64,000 nt of DNA from Parvibaculum sp040390855 (GTDB lineage: Bacteria; Pseudomonadota; Alphaproteobacteria; Parvibaculales; Parvibaculaceae): contig JAZJXO010000009.1 in the NCBI GenBank assembly GCA_040390855.1, forward strand, positions 1 to 64,000, given 5' to 3'. The position numbers were made by a program, and so were the translations under genes. The notes below the pieces were generated by a model, which was given only the letters and a program-made list of their open reading frames with translations, searched no databases and was not told the DNA's origin. Shown in pieces: positions 31,628-40,293 of the stretch (the stretch's first letter is position 1; the number at the start of each line of letters is the position of its first letter).

Positions 31628-33481
31628 GTGGCCGCTTTTGCCATTTCAGAGACAGACGAGCCACAGGCCGCTGCCGGGGAGATAATTCCGCGCGCTGAAA
31701 CTTATCTGTGGAGCGGCGAGTTTGCCGACCGGCAACTGGAAGCGGTCTTTCGCAGTGCCACATGGGGCGAAACGCTGGAGCGTGCCCGTGCGCTTCGCAT
31801 CGGCATCTATATCTTCGCCGCCTGTATTGTCGCCGACTATCTGGTTCTCGGCTTTTGCACCGTGTTCGTCCTGCTGGCGATTGCGCGTCCGTTGACAATA
31901 GCGGTCTTACAAATCCCTCTGACGTTCTTTTCCAGACCGTCTCAGCAGAACATGTTTTTTATCGCCCTGACATTCTGCCAGCTTTACGCTTTCGGCGTTT
32001 TCATTCTGGCGTCGTCGTCCGGCGGCATTTACACGTCCGAGAGCGCCCTGAGCGCCTTGATGATGCTTTTTGCATTCTACTTTGGCGTGCCAAATCGTCT
32101 GAGCCACAACGTCTTTGCTTCGGTGACTGCAACACTTGTTTTCACCGCACTCATTCTGGCCAACGATCTGACGACGGCACGGTCTGTCGGCCTCGTGTCG
32201 TTTCTCCTTGTCGTCGGCAATGTGGTCGGCATTCAATCCGTGCGCGTCACCAACCGCCTTCGCCGCGCCGAGTTCCTGAGGCTCCGGCAGCAGCACGATC
32301 TCAATGCGCAACTGACCAGCGAAATAGCCAGCCGTCAGGCTGCCGAACGCGCAGCCGCCATGACGGATGAAAATTTCCAGAGCATCTTCTTTGCCGCGCC
32401 AGAAGCGATGGCTATTGTAGATCCCTCGACCCACCGCATCATTCAGGCCAACCACAAAGCTGCCGAACTCTTCGGCGCCGGCCACGACCTTGAGGGCATG
32501 GACAGCCGCACGCTTTTCGTCGATCAGAATGTACGTCAACGTCTCGATGAAGCCGCTCTCGGCCAGCGTCCGCGCAGTGCCATCGAGGCCCGCCTCACCA
32601 ACGCCAATGGCGAGATCATCTGGGCGCATATTTCAGCAGCGCTCGTCCGCTTTCATGGCCTGCCCGCCATGCTTGTCGCTTTGCAGGACGTGACGGCGCG
32701 TCGCCGCGAGGCGGAAGCCTTGCGCGAAGCCCGCGATCAGGCGACGGACTCAAGCAAATCCAAATCCGAGTTTCTCGCCAATATGAGCCATGAGCTGCGC
32801 ACACCGCTCAATGCTATCATAGGTTTTTCGGAAGCTCTGGAGCGCGAACTTTTCGGGCCTGTCGGCAATCCGCGTTACCGCGAATATGCGGTCGATATTC
32901 ACGACAGCGGTGTGCATCTCCTCAATCTCATTAATGACATTCTCGACCTGTCCAAGATCGAAGCCGGTCATTTCAAGCTGCATGAGGATGAGAGCGACCT
33001 CGACAGCATCATCGCCTCGGCCTGCCGCATCGTGCGTCATCGTGCACAGCAGGCCTCGATCAGCATCGAAACGCGTTTGCCGAAACCGGCGGTAAGCCTC
33101 GTCGTCGACGAACGCGCGATGAAACAGATCCTGATCAACCTCGTTTCCAACGCTGTGAAATTCAGCAATGATGGCAGCACCGTCTGCGTTGAAGCCAGCG
33201 TCAGCAACCAAGGGTTGCGTATCGCGGTGATCGACCAAGGTATCGGCATTGCCGAAGACGATATTCCCAAAGCCCTTTCGCCCTTCACGCAGATTGACGG
33301 AACCTTGTCGCGCACGCATGAAGGCACTGGGCTCGGCCTGCCGCTCGCCAAGCACATGACAGAGCTGCATGGTGGTTGCCTGACCATTGTGAGCACTGTC
33401 GGTAAAGGCACGACCGTCTATGTCGATCTGCCCGCCTCGCGCCTCACCAGCGCGAAAGTGAGTTGTTTCGGCCACTCCTGA
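31628..33481 (+). CDS. Orphan PAS sensor histidine kinase (PdhS/DivJ-like core)
   Basis: 617-residue membrane kinase with GTG start. About six hydrophobic segments (60-220) form a 5-6TM sensor; a short coiled coil, a PAS domain (about 250-360), then HisKA with H box FLANMSHELRTPLNAIIGFSE and the segment YREYAVDIHDSGVHLLNLINDILDLSKIEAG typical of the DivJ/PleC/PdhS group that acts on DivK/PleD in alphaproteobacteria, and a complete ATPase domain (NLVSNAVKFS, DQGIGI, GTGLGLPLA). No response regulator is adjacent. A link to cell-cycle signalling is inferred only from the HisKA type. Confidence 0.9.
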   Translation: MAAFAISETDEPQAAAGEIIPRAETYLWSGEFADRQLEAVFRSATWGETLERARALRIGIYIFAACIVADYLVLGFCTVFVLLAIARPLTIAVLQIPLTFFSRPSQQNMFFIALTFCQLYAFGVFILASSSGGIYTSESALSALMMLFAFYFGVPNRLSHNVFASVTATLVFTALILANDLTTARSVGLVSFLLVVGNVVGIQSVRVTNRLRRAEFLRLRQQHDLNAQLTSEIASRQAAERAAAMTDENFQSIFFAAPEAMAIVDPSTHRIIQANHKAAELFGAGHDLEGMDSRTLFVDQNVRQRLDEAALGQRPRSAIEARLTNANGEIIWAHISAALVRFHGLPAMLVALQDVTARRREAEALREARDQATDSSKSKSEFLANMSHELRTPLNAIIGFSEALERELFGPVGNPRYREYAVDIHDSGVHLLNLINDILDLSKIEAGHFKLHEDESDLDSIIASACRIVRHRAQQASISIETRLPKPAVSLVVDERAMKQILINLVSNAVKFSNDGSTVCVEASVSNQGLRIAVIDQGIGIAEDDIPKALSPFTQIDGTLSRTHEGTGLGLPLAKHMTELHGGCLTIVSTVGKGTTVYVDLPASRLTSAKVSCFGHS

Positions 33482-33488
33482 CAGCAAG

Positions 33489-33517
33489 TTGACAGGCGGA
33501 TGCCGCTCGCATAAAAG
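33489..33517 (+). promoter_or_regulatory. Candidate sigma-70 promoter of the Hsp70-like gene
   Basis: TTGACA, 17-base spacer, TAAAAG, about 90 bases before the ATG of the chaperone gene. A close consensus match by eye; no CIRCE-like dyad was seen beside it. Confidence 0.5.
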
Positions 33518-33608
33518 CGCCGTCCCTTGTTGCCTGTTCCGTCTATATGCATTGCCGTGATCTCTTGCGCGCCTGCGCCGCTGTCAAACGGATGCAAAGG
33601 AAAGCTCT

Positions 33609-34922
33609 ATGTTTATCGGCCTCGATTTCGGGACGACAAATAGCGCCATGGCGCTTGCGTCGGAAACAGGTGCGGCGAGCCTTGTTCCCGTGCACCACAA
33701 GGGTGAGGTGCTGAAAACCTTTCGTTCGATTCTCTACTTTGAAGACGGATACCGCAATGCCAACGGTCGGGCGGACGCCTTTGCCGGTCCTGCCGCCATC
33801 GACGCTTATCTCGACGGTGCCGATGGTAGCCTCATCCAGTCGATCAAATCCTATCTCGCAAATCCCGATTTCACATCGACGCAGATTTACTCTAGCCGCT
33901 TCACGCTTGAAAATCTGATCGGTCTCGTCGTCGCGCGTCTTGTCGATTCGACGCCCTATTCCGGAGAGTTGATCGAACGTCTGAAGCAATCCCCCGTCGT
34001 CGTCGGGCGGCCCGCGCGCTTCGTGCGCAATTCACTGGGACAGGCGAGCGACGAGGCGGACACATTCGCCGTGAAGCGTCTGGAACTCGCGCTCAAAGGC
34101 GCAGGCCTTCCCGATGTCCATTTCGAGTTCGAACCTGTCGCGGCGGCTTATGCCTATGAAGCAACGCTCGACAAGGACGAGCTTGTGCTCATCGGTGACT
34201 TCGGCGGCGGCACCAGCGACTTTTGCCTGCTGCATGTCGGGCCCGGTATGCGCGACGTGAAAAACCGTGCCGAGACGATCATCGCCGTCAACGGTGTCGG
34301 CCTCGCTGGTGACGCATTCGACGCCCGCATCGTCGAGCACTGCATTGCGCCGCGCCTCGGCAAGGGCTCATTCTATATGAGCGATGGCCGCAAACGTCTG
34401 CCGACACCGTCATGGATTTACGAAGGCCTGAAGCGCTGGCATCAGTTGAGTTTTCTCAACACGTTCAAGACGCGCAAAATGCTCGAAGACATCGGCCCGA
34501 GCTCGGATGCGCCGGATGACATTGCAGCGCTCCTCCACCTTATCGAAGAAAACCGCGGCTTCGATATGTACCGTGCTGTTGAAGCAGCCAAAGTGCAACT
34601 TTCTGACCACGCGCAGACGAAGTTCTCCTTCCGCTCCGGCCTCATCAACATCGAAAGCGATGTGACGCGTTCGGACTTCAATCAATGGATTGCGCCTGAG
34701 CTTGAAGAAATCGGGCAATGCGTCGATCAGTTGCTCGACAAGGCGGGAACATCGCTCACAAAAATTGATCGTGTCTTCCTCACTGGCGGCTCGTCTTTCA
34801 TCCCCGCCGTGCGCGAGATCTTTGCCACGCGTTTCGGCGCGGCAAAGCTCGCAGGCGGCGACGAATTGACCTCCGTGGCCACAGGCCTCGCGCTCTCGGC
34901 CCGTCAGCGTTTTAAGGCGTGA
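33609..34922 (+). CDS. Hsp70-family protein, YegD-like
   Basis: ATP-binding chaperone relative, 437 residues. Actin-like ATPase motifs: phosphate-1 MFIGLDFGTTNSAMA at the N terminus, phosphate-2 IGDFGGGTSDFCLLH and adenosine motif FLTGGSSFIPAVREIF. The C-terminal substrate-binding domain of DnaK is missing, as usual in YegD-type proteins, so client specificity is unknown. Transcribed alone behind a sigma-70-like promoter. It is not DnaK itself (too short, divergent). Confidence 0.9.
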   Translation: MFIGLDFGTTNSAMALASETGAASLVPVHHKGEVLKTFRSILYFEDGYRNANGRADAFAGPAAIDAYLDGADGSLIQSIKSYLANPDFTSTQIYSSRFTLENLIGLVVARLVDSTPYSGELIERLKQSPVVVGRPARFVRNSLGQASDEADTFAVKRLELALKGAGLPDVHFEFEPVAAAYAYEATLDKDELVLIGDFGGGTSDFCLLHVGPGMRDVKNRAETIIAVNGVGLAGDAFDARIVEHCIAPRLGKGSFYMSDGRKRLPTPSWIYEGLKRWHQLSFLNTFKTRKMLEDIGPSSDAPDDIAALLHLIEENRGFDMYRAVEAAKVQLSDHAQTKFSFRSGLINIESDVTRSDFNQWIAPELEEIGQCVDQLLDKAGTSLTKIDRVFLTGGSSFIPAVREIFATRFGAAKLAGGDELTSVATGLALSARQRFKA

Positions 34923-35074
34923 CGCGCGCTCCGATACGAACAGGGCCTCGATGCCATTGCCGGTAATCGACAGATTTTCCGTTGTAAGCTGGATGGCCCT
35001 GCGGCGAGCTTGCACTTTGCGGGCGACGCGGGAGGCCCTATACAGAGGCGTCCATTTTTGAAAGTGCGCCCGCT

Positions 35075-36184
35075 GTGTCTGATATCTCTTCCAATCTTAC
35101 GCTTTGGCTCTGCTTTGCCGTGCTGACGGGCCTCGTCGTCTGGTCGCTCCTGTCACCGTTCAAAGCAAGGCGCCGCGCAGCCACAGGTGCGCCCGACGCG
35201 TCACAGGATGTCGCGCTCTATCGCGACCAGCTTGCCGAAGTCGAGCGCGATCTTGAGCGCGGCGTGATGGGAGAGGGCGAGGCGCAAGCCGCCCGCATCG
35301 AAGTCTCGCGCCGCCTTCTCGCTGCCGTCGATGCCGAAAAGCTGAAAGCAACAGGAAAGCCTGCTGCCTCTCCGCGTCGCGTCGCTTTCGCCATGATGCT
35401 CTTTGTGCCCGCGCTCACCGTCGGTTTCTATCTCGTGTTCGGCTCGCCTGATCAGCCCGACGCGCCTCTCGCCGCGCGTCTCGATCAAACCGCTGACAAA
35501 CTTCCGCTGGATGGACTTATCGTCAAAGTCGAACAGCATCTGAAAGTCGAACCGGACGACCTGAAAGGCTGGGAGGTCATCGCGCCTGCCTATATGCGCC
35601 AGCGGAATTTCCCGATGGCGATTACGGCATGGAACCGCGTGATCTCTCTGGGCGGCGTAACAGCCGAACGCCTCGCCGCGCGCGGCGAAGCGCAGATTTA
35701 TGCCGCCGACGGAAAGGTGACAGAGGGGGCCAAGCAGGATTTTCTCGCCGCCGAGAAAAGCGATCCGCTCGAACCCCGCGCTCAATACTATTTGGGTGTC
35801 GCCGACATCGTGGACGGTCACAAAGAAAAAGCCGCAACGCGCTGGCGGGCCATGCTCGACAAAGCGCCCCAAGATGCGCCATGGCGACCGAGCATAGAAG
35901 CCGAACTCAGCAATCTGACCGCGCCCGCACCATCGCAAGAACAGGTTGAGGCGGCAGGCGACATGAGTCGCGACGAGCAGACGCAAATGATCCGCGGCAT
36001 GGTCGCGAGTCTTGCAGGCAAGCTCGAAGAAAACCCGAACAATCTCGACGGCTGGCTGCGCCTCATCCGTGCCTACACTGTGCTCGGCGATGCGGATGCG
36101 AAAACCGCCGCCATCGCCAAAGCCCGCCAGACGTTTGCCGCCGATCCCGCCGCTCTGGCAAAAATCGGGGCCACAACCAAATAA
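35075..36184 (+). CDS. ccmI: Cytochrome c maturation protein CcmI
   Basis: Membrane protein of the haem ligation complex that presents apocytochrome c. 369 residues from a GTG start: an N-terminal membrane segment (about 8-25), a coiled-coil cytoplasmic loop with DVALYRDQLAEVERDLERGVMGEGEAQAARIEVSRRLL, a second membrane segment (about 105-123) and a periplasmic TPR domain to the C terminus. First gene of the ccm operon (ccmI, chitosanase-like gene, ccmE, ccmF, ccmH). Called cycH in rhizobia. Confidence 0.93.
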   Translation: MSDISSNLTLWLCFAVLTGLVVWSLLSPFKARRRAATGAPDASQDVALYRDQLAEVERDLERGVMGEGEAQAARIEVSRRLLAAVDAEKLKATGKPAASPRRVAFAMMLFVPALTVGFYLVFGSPDQPDAPLAARLDQTADKLPLDGLIVKVEQHLKVEPDDLKGWEVIAPAYMRQRNFPMAITAWNRVISLGGVTAERLAARGEAQIYAADGKVTEGAKQDFLAAEKSDPLEPRAQYYLGVADIVDGHKEKAATRWRAMLDKAPQDAPWRPSIEAELSNLTAPAPSQEQVEAAGDMSRDEQTQMIRGMVASLAGKLEENPNNLDGWLRLIRAYTVLGDADAKTAAIAKARQTFAADPAALAKIGATTK

Positions 36185-36247
36185 ACTAATCCCCGCCGCC
36201 TGGCTCTTTCCGTTATGATATGTAAACGGAGCAATGGAGGGGCCCCC

Positions 36248-37180
36248 ATGTTGTCAGACCTGCAAAAACAGGCCGCGCAGGCGATCGTCAATATATTCGA
36301 GACCGGCAAGACACTCGGCGATTATGCCCGCGTGACGCTTCTCACCAACGATTCCGGCCACCTCACCTATGGTCGCTCGCAGACAACGCTGGGCAGCGGC
36401 AATCTCTATCTCCTCGTCAAAGCCTATTGCGCCACGCCCAATGCGGCCTGCGCCGCAAGCCTCAAACCCTATTTGCAACGCCTCGCCGACATCGACCTCT
36501 CGCTTGACCGCGACGTGACGTTGCGCGCCGTTTTAAAAGAAGCAGGCGGTGATCCCGTCATGCAGGACACGCAGGATTTGTTTTTCAATAGGGTCTATTG
36601 GTCGCCTGCCGAGAAACTTGCCGCAGACATGGGTTTTACCACGCCGCTCTCCGTCGCCGTGATCTATGACAGCCTCATCCACGGCTCATGGAATGCGATG
36701 CGCGACCGGGCGACCGCAAAGGCAGGCGCAGCAAAAGTCGCCAACGAGAAAAAATGGATTGGCGCCTATGTAGACGAACGCCGCCAATGGCTCGCGACGC
36801 ACACGAACACGCTTCTGCGCCGCACGGTCTATCGCATGGATGCTTTTGCGGCCCTCATCAAGAAGGGCAACTGGTCATTGGGCATTCCCATGAACGTCTG
36901 CGGTGTCACGGTGGACGAAGGCGCGCTCGCTTGCCGCGCGCCCGTGGTCGTGTCGGCGGATGATGCCTCCGTCCGTAATCTCCGTCTCACCCAACCGCCC
37001 ATGACCGGCAATGACGTGAAGGCTCTCCAAAAGGCGATAGCGGCGGAAGGCTACGCGGTCAATGTGGACGGCATCTTCGGCGAAGGATTTGAAGGCGTCG
37101 TCAAGGCCTGGCAGGCAGAAAACGGCCTTGTCGCCGACGGCATCGTCGGCCCCGCCACGCGCATAATTCTCAAGCTCTGA
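36248..37180 (+). CDS. GH46 chitosanase-like protein with peptidoglycan-binding domain
   Basis: 310-residue protein. The first about 220 residues resemble glycoside hydrolase family 46 chitosanase-type lysozyme folds: AIVNIFETGKTLGDYARVT and LTNDSGHLTYGRSQTTLGSGNLYLLVKAY, with Glu near 19 and Asp near 39 as candidate catalytic acids. The last about 65 residues form a PG_binding_1 domain (NDVKALQKAIAAEGYAVNVDGIFGEG...VADGIVGPATR). There is no signal peptide, which is odd for a cell-wall hydrolase. GGAGGGG precedes the ATG. It is inserted between ccmI and ccmE in the same direction, where other genomes usually have no gene. Confidence 0.78.
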   Translation: MLSDLQKQAAQAIVNIFETGKTLGDYARVTLLTNDSGHLTYGRSQTTLGSGNLYLLVKAYCATPNAACAASLKPYLQRLADIDLSLDRDVTLRAVLKEAGGDPVMQDTQDLFFNRVYWSPAEKLAADMGFTTPLSVAVIYDSLIHGSWNAMRDRATAKAGAAKVANEKKWIGAYVDERRQWLATHTNTLLRRTVYRMDAFAALIKKGNWSLGIPMNVCGVTVDEGALACRAPVVVSADDASVRNLRLTQPPMTGNDVKALQKAIAAEGYAVNVDGIFGEGFEGVVKAWQAENGLVADGIVGPATRIILKL

Positions 37181-37267
37181 CGTCTGCGCGACCATTTGGC
37201 GGTTTCGGCTCCATAGTGCTTGCGGCTATAAGACTGCCAAGCAACAAGCGCCGGAGCCGAAAGCCAC

Positions 37268-37717
37268 ATGACGCGCAAACAACGCCGCGCCACATTTATC
37301 CTGACAAGTCTCGCCATTCTCGGCACAGGCCTCGGCCTCGTGCTTTATGCGATGCGCGACAATATCGTGTTCTTCTACAGCCCCAGCGACGTTATCGAAA
37401 AATCGGTCGCGCCCGATACGCGCATCCGTTTGGGCGGCATGGTCGAAAAAGGCTCGCTGAAAAACACTAGCCCCACCAGCATCACGTTCACCGTGACGGA
37501 TTTCGTAAAAACCGTGCGTGTCTCCTATACAGGCATTTTGCCGGATCTCTTCCGCGAAGGGCAAGGCGTCGTCGCCGAGGGTACGCTTCAGCCTGACGGA
37601 TCGTTCATCGCCGATACGGTACTCGCCAAGCATGACGAAAAATACATGCCGCCCGAAGTCGCCGAGAGCCTGAAAAAAGCAGGCCGCTGGCAGGAAGGCG
37701 AGGGTGCGCCGAAATGA
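37268..37717 (+). CDS. ccmE: Haem chaperone CcmE
   Basis: Periplasmic haem carrier of cytochrome c maturation, 149 residues. N-terminal anchor (about 9-28), an OB-fold beta barrel and the haem-attachment motif LAKHDEKYMP with covalent His122 and Tyr126. Its stop overlaps the ccmF start by 4 bases. Called cycJ in rhizobia. Confidence 0.96.
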   Translation: MTRKQRRATFILTSLAILGTGLGLVLYAMRDNIVFFYSPSDVIEKSVAPDTRIRLGGMVEKGSLKNTSPTSITFTVTDFVKTVRVSYTGILPDLFREGQGVVAEGTLQPDGSFIADTVLAKHDEKYMPPEVAESLKKAGRWQEGEGAPK

Positions 37718-39696
37718 TTACAGAACTTGGACATTTCGCGCTGATCCTCGCGTTTGCGGTGGCGCTGGTGCAGATGGTCGTGCCGATGGTTGGCGCCCAT
37801 CGCGGCGATGAAGCGCTGATGGGCGTTGCGAATAAAGCCGCTCTCATGCAATTCGTGTTGATCGGTTTCGCTTTCGTCGTGCTGGTTCATGCTTTCGTCA
37901 CGTCCGACTTTTCACTGAAGCTCGTCAACGATAATTCCCATTCGGCAAAACCGCTGATCTATAAAATCTCCGGCGTCTGGGCAAACCATGAAGGCTCGAT
38001 GGTTCTCTGGGTCCTGATCCTCGCGCTCTATGGTGCGCTCGTCGCGTTCTTCGGCAGCAATCTTCCCTCGGTGCTGCGTGCCCGTGTCCTGGCCGTGCAG
38101 GGCTCCATCGGCGTTGCGTTTCTCGGATTCATTCTCATCACCTCCAATCCGTTTCTACGGTTGTCTCCCGTTCCTTTCGAAGGCAAGGGCCTCAATCCGC
38201 TGTTGCAGGATCCCGGCCTCGCCTTTCATCCGCCGTTTCTTTATGCAGGCTATGTCGGCCTCTCTATGGCCTTTTCGTTCGCCATAGCTGCGCTCATCGA
38301 GGGTCGCGTCGATGCAAGCTGGGCGCGCTGGGTGCGGCCTTGGACACTCGCCGCGTGGACCGCGCTCACCGTCGGCATCGCGATGGGCTCGTGGTGGGCT
38401 TACTACACGCTCGGCTGGGGCGGTTATTGGTTCTGGGATCCAGTTGAAAACGCATCGCTCATGCCGTGGATCATTGCAACCGCGCTGCTCCATTCCGCCA
38501 TTGTCGCGGAAAAACGCGGCGCATTGAAAAGCTGGACGATCCTGCTTGCGATCTTCGCCTTCTCGCTCTCCCTCGTCGGCACCTTTCTTGTGCGTTCCGG
38601 CGTGCTGAACTCCGTTCATGCTTTCGCCTCCGATCCTCTGCGCGGCGTTGTCATCCTCGGCATCGTTACATTCTTTGTTGGCGGCGCTTTGGTGCTCTAT
38701 GGCTGGCGTGCCCCCGCGCTCAAAGCCGAGGGCATGTTCGCGCCGATGAGCCGCGAAGGTGCCCTCATCATCAACAATCTGCTGCTGTCTGCCGCCGGTG
38801 TCGCCGTCTTCATCGGCACGCTCTATCCGCTCTTCCTCGACGCTTTGGGCGGCCCCAAAATCACAGTCGGTGCGCCTTTCTTCAACATGACCTTCGTGCC
38901 GATCATGCTGCCATTGTTGATCCTCGTGCCGCTTGGTCCGCTCCTCGGCTGGAAGCGTGCGGAGCTTGTGGCCGCGCTCGAACGTCTGATGGGCGCAGGG
39001 GCGCTCGCTGTCCTCGTTTCGCTCTGTGTCCTAGCTTTCGTTTCTAAAGGCCCGTGGCTCGCCGCTCTCGGCATGGGGCTGGCCACATGGCTCGTCGTCG
39101 GTGCCTTTGCCGAATTTGCCGCCCGCATATCGCTGTTCAAAAGCCCGCTCGGTGTGAGCCTGCGCCGCGCGCGCCTTCTGCCCCGCGCCCAATGGGGCAT
39201 GGCCTTCGCGCATGGAGGCCTCGGCATCCTCGTCGCCGGCCTTGTCGGCATGACGGCATGGCAGAGCGAATTGGTGACGGCACTCAAGGAAGGCGAGAGT
39301 GCGACCGTCGCCGACTACACACTCACACTTGAAAAAGTGGGACTCCGTCAGGGGCCGAACTATGAAGCGCTTGTCGGTATCATCCGTGTAAAGAATGATG
39401 GAAAAGACCTCGGTTTTATGATGCCGGAAAAACGCCGCTTCCCTGTTGAGCGTCAGGAAAAAACCGAAGCCGCTATCCGTACCAATGGTATGTCCGATCT
39501 TTATGTCGTCATCGGTGACGACAACGGCCATGGCGGCTACACAGTCCGTGCCTATGTCAATCCGTTCGCCCCGTGGATCTGGGGCGGCGCGATCATCATG
39601 GCTTTCGGCGGTCTCGTGTCATTGAGCGACCGACGCTACCGTGTCGGCGCCCCGACGCGTGCGCGGTCCCGCCCGCAAGCTCAACCGGCGGAGTGA
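37714..39696 (+). CDS. ccmF: Haem lyase subunit CcmF
   Basis: Large polytopic protein (660 residues, many membrane segments) that attaches haem to apocytochrome c. The WWD domain is intact (GSWWAYYTLGWGGYWFWDPVENASLMPW), as are the flanking His-bearing loops, the N-terminal NHEGSMVLW segment and the periplasmic C-terminal domain. Overlaps ccmE and is followed two bases later by ccmH. Called cycK in rhizobia. Confidence 0.96.
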   Translation: MITELGHFALILAFAVALVQMVVPMVGAHRGDEALMGVANKAALMQFVLIGFAFVVLVHAFVTSDFSLKLVNDNSHSAKPLIYKISGVWANHEGSMVLWVLILALYGALVAFFGSNLPSVLRARVLAVQGSIGVAFLGFILITSNPFLRLSPVPFEGKGLNPLLQDPGLAFHPPFLYAGYVGLSMAFSFAIAALIEGRVDASWARWVRPWTLAAWTALTVGIAMGSWWAYYTLGWGGYWFWDPVENASLMPWIIATALLHSAIVAEKRGALKSWTILLAIFAFSLSLVGTFLVRSGVLNSVHAFASDPLRGVVILGIVTFFVGGALVLYGWRAPALKAEGMFAPMSREGALIINNLLLSAAGVAVFIGTLYPLFLDALGGPKITVGAPFFNMTFVPIMLPLLILVPLGPLLGWKRAELVAALERLMGAGALAVLVSLCVLAFVSKGPWLAALGMGLATWLVVGAFAEFAARISLFKSPLGVSLRRARLLPRAQWGMAFAHGGLGILVAGLVGMTAWQSELVTALKEGESATVADYTLTLEKVGLRQGPNYEALVGIIRVKNDGKDLGFMMPEKRRFPVERQEKTEAAIRTNGMSDLYVVIGDDNGHGGYTVRAYVNPFAPWIWGGAIIMAFGGLVSLSDRRYRVGAPTRARSRPQAQPAE

Positions 39697-39698
39697 TC

Positions 39699-40169
39699 AT
39701 GCGCCGCCTGGTTCTCGCACTCTCCTTGCTCGTCGCGCTCGCGGCACCGGCACTTGCGGTCAATCCCGGCGAGGCGCTTTCCGATCCTGCGCTCGAAGCT
39801 CGCGCCCGCGTGATCTCGAAAGAGCTGCGCTGCCTCGTTTGCCAGAACCAGTCGATCGACGATTCCGACGCCGACCTCGCCGCCGACCTCCGCCATCTCG
39901 TGCGCGAAAGGCTCACCGCCGGTGATTCCGACCAGCAGGTGCTCGACTATCTCGTCGCGCGCTATGGCGACTTCGTGCTGCTGCGCCCGCCTTTTATCTC
40001 CGCAACGGTGCTTCTCTGGCTCGCGCCCTTCGGCGTGGTGGTCTTTGGTGCCCTCGGCTTGTGGCTCGCCTACCGCCGCCGCAGCGCGGTGCGTGCCCCC
40101 CAAGCCCTTGATCGGGATGAACAATCCCGTCTCGCATCCTTGCTGGACGAAAACGCCCCGCGCGGCTGA
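39699..40169 (+). CDS. ccmH: Cytochrome c maturation thiol protein CcmH
   Basis: Membrane-anchored thiol oxidoreductase that reduces apocytochrome cysteines. 156 residues: signal peptide (about 1-20), the redox motif LRCLVCQNQSI with Cys45 and Cys48, and one C-terminal membrane segment (about 100-122). The ATG two bases after the ccmF stop is chosen; an open frame inside ccmF is ignored. Short form, as in alphaproteobacteria with a separate CcmI (cycL). Confidence 0.94.
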   Translation: MRRLVLALSLLVALAAPALAVNPGEALSDPALEARARVISKELRCLVCQNQSIDDSDADLAADLRHLVRERLTAGDSDQQVLDYLVARYGDFVLLRPPFISATVLLWLAPFGVVVFGALGLWLAYRRRSAVRAPQALDRDEQSRLASLLDENAPRG

Positions 40170-40293
40170 TGCTGCCTTTTTTCTGCCAAAACCATCTGTA
40201 ATGTTCCGGACATGAATTGGTAAGGTCTGGTAGCCAAGGTTAGGGCCACCGACGATCTTTCGGCTACGGCAATCCAGTGACAGGAGTTCTCCT

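Noticed and set aside
40211..40245. Direct repeats GGTAAG/GGTAGC/GTTAGG upstream of degP as a regulator box
   Set aside because: Half sites vary too much and the period is 10 then irregular, so it is not above background by eye.
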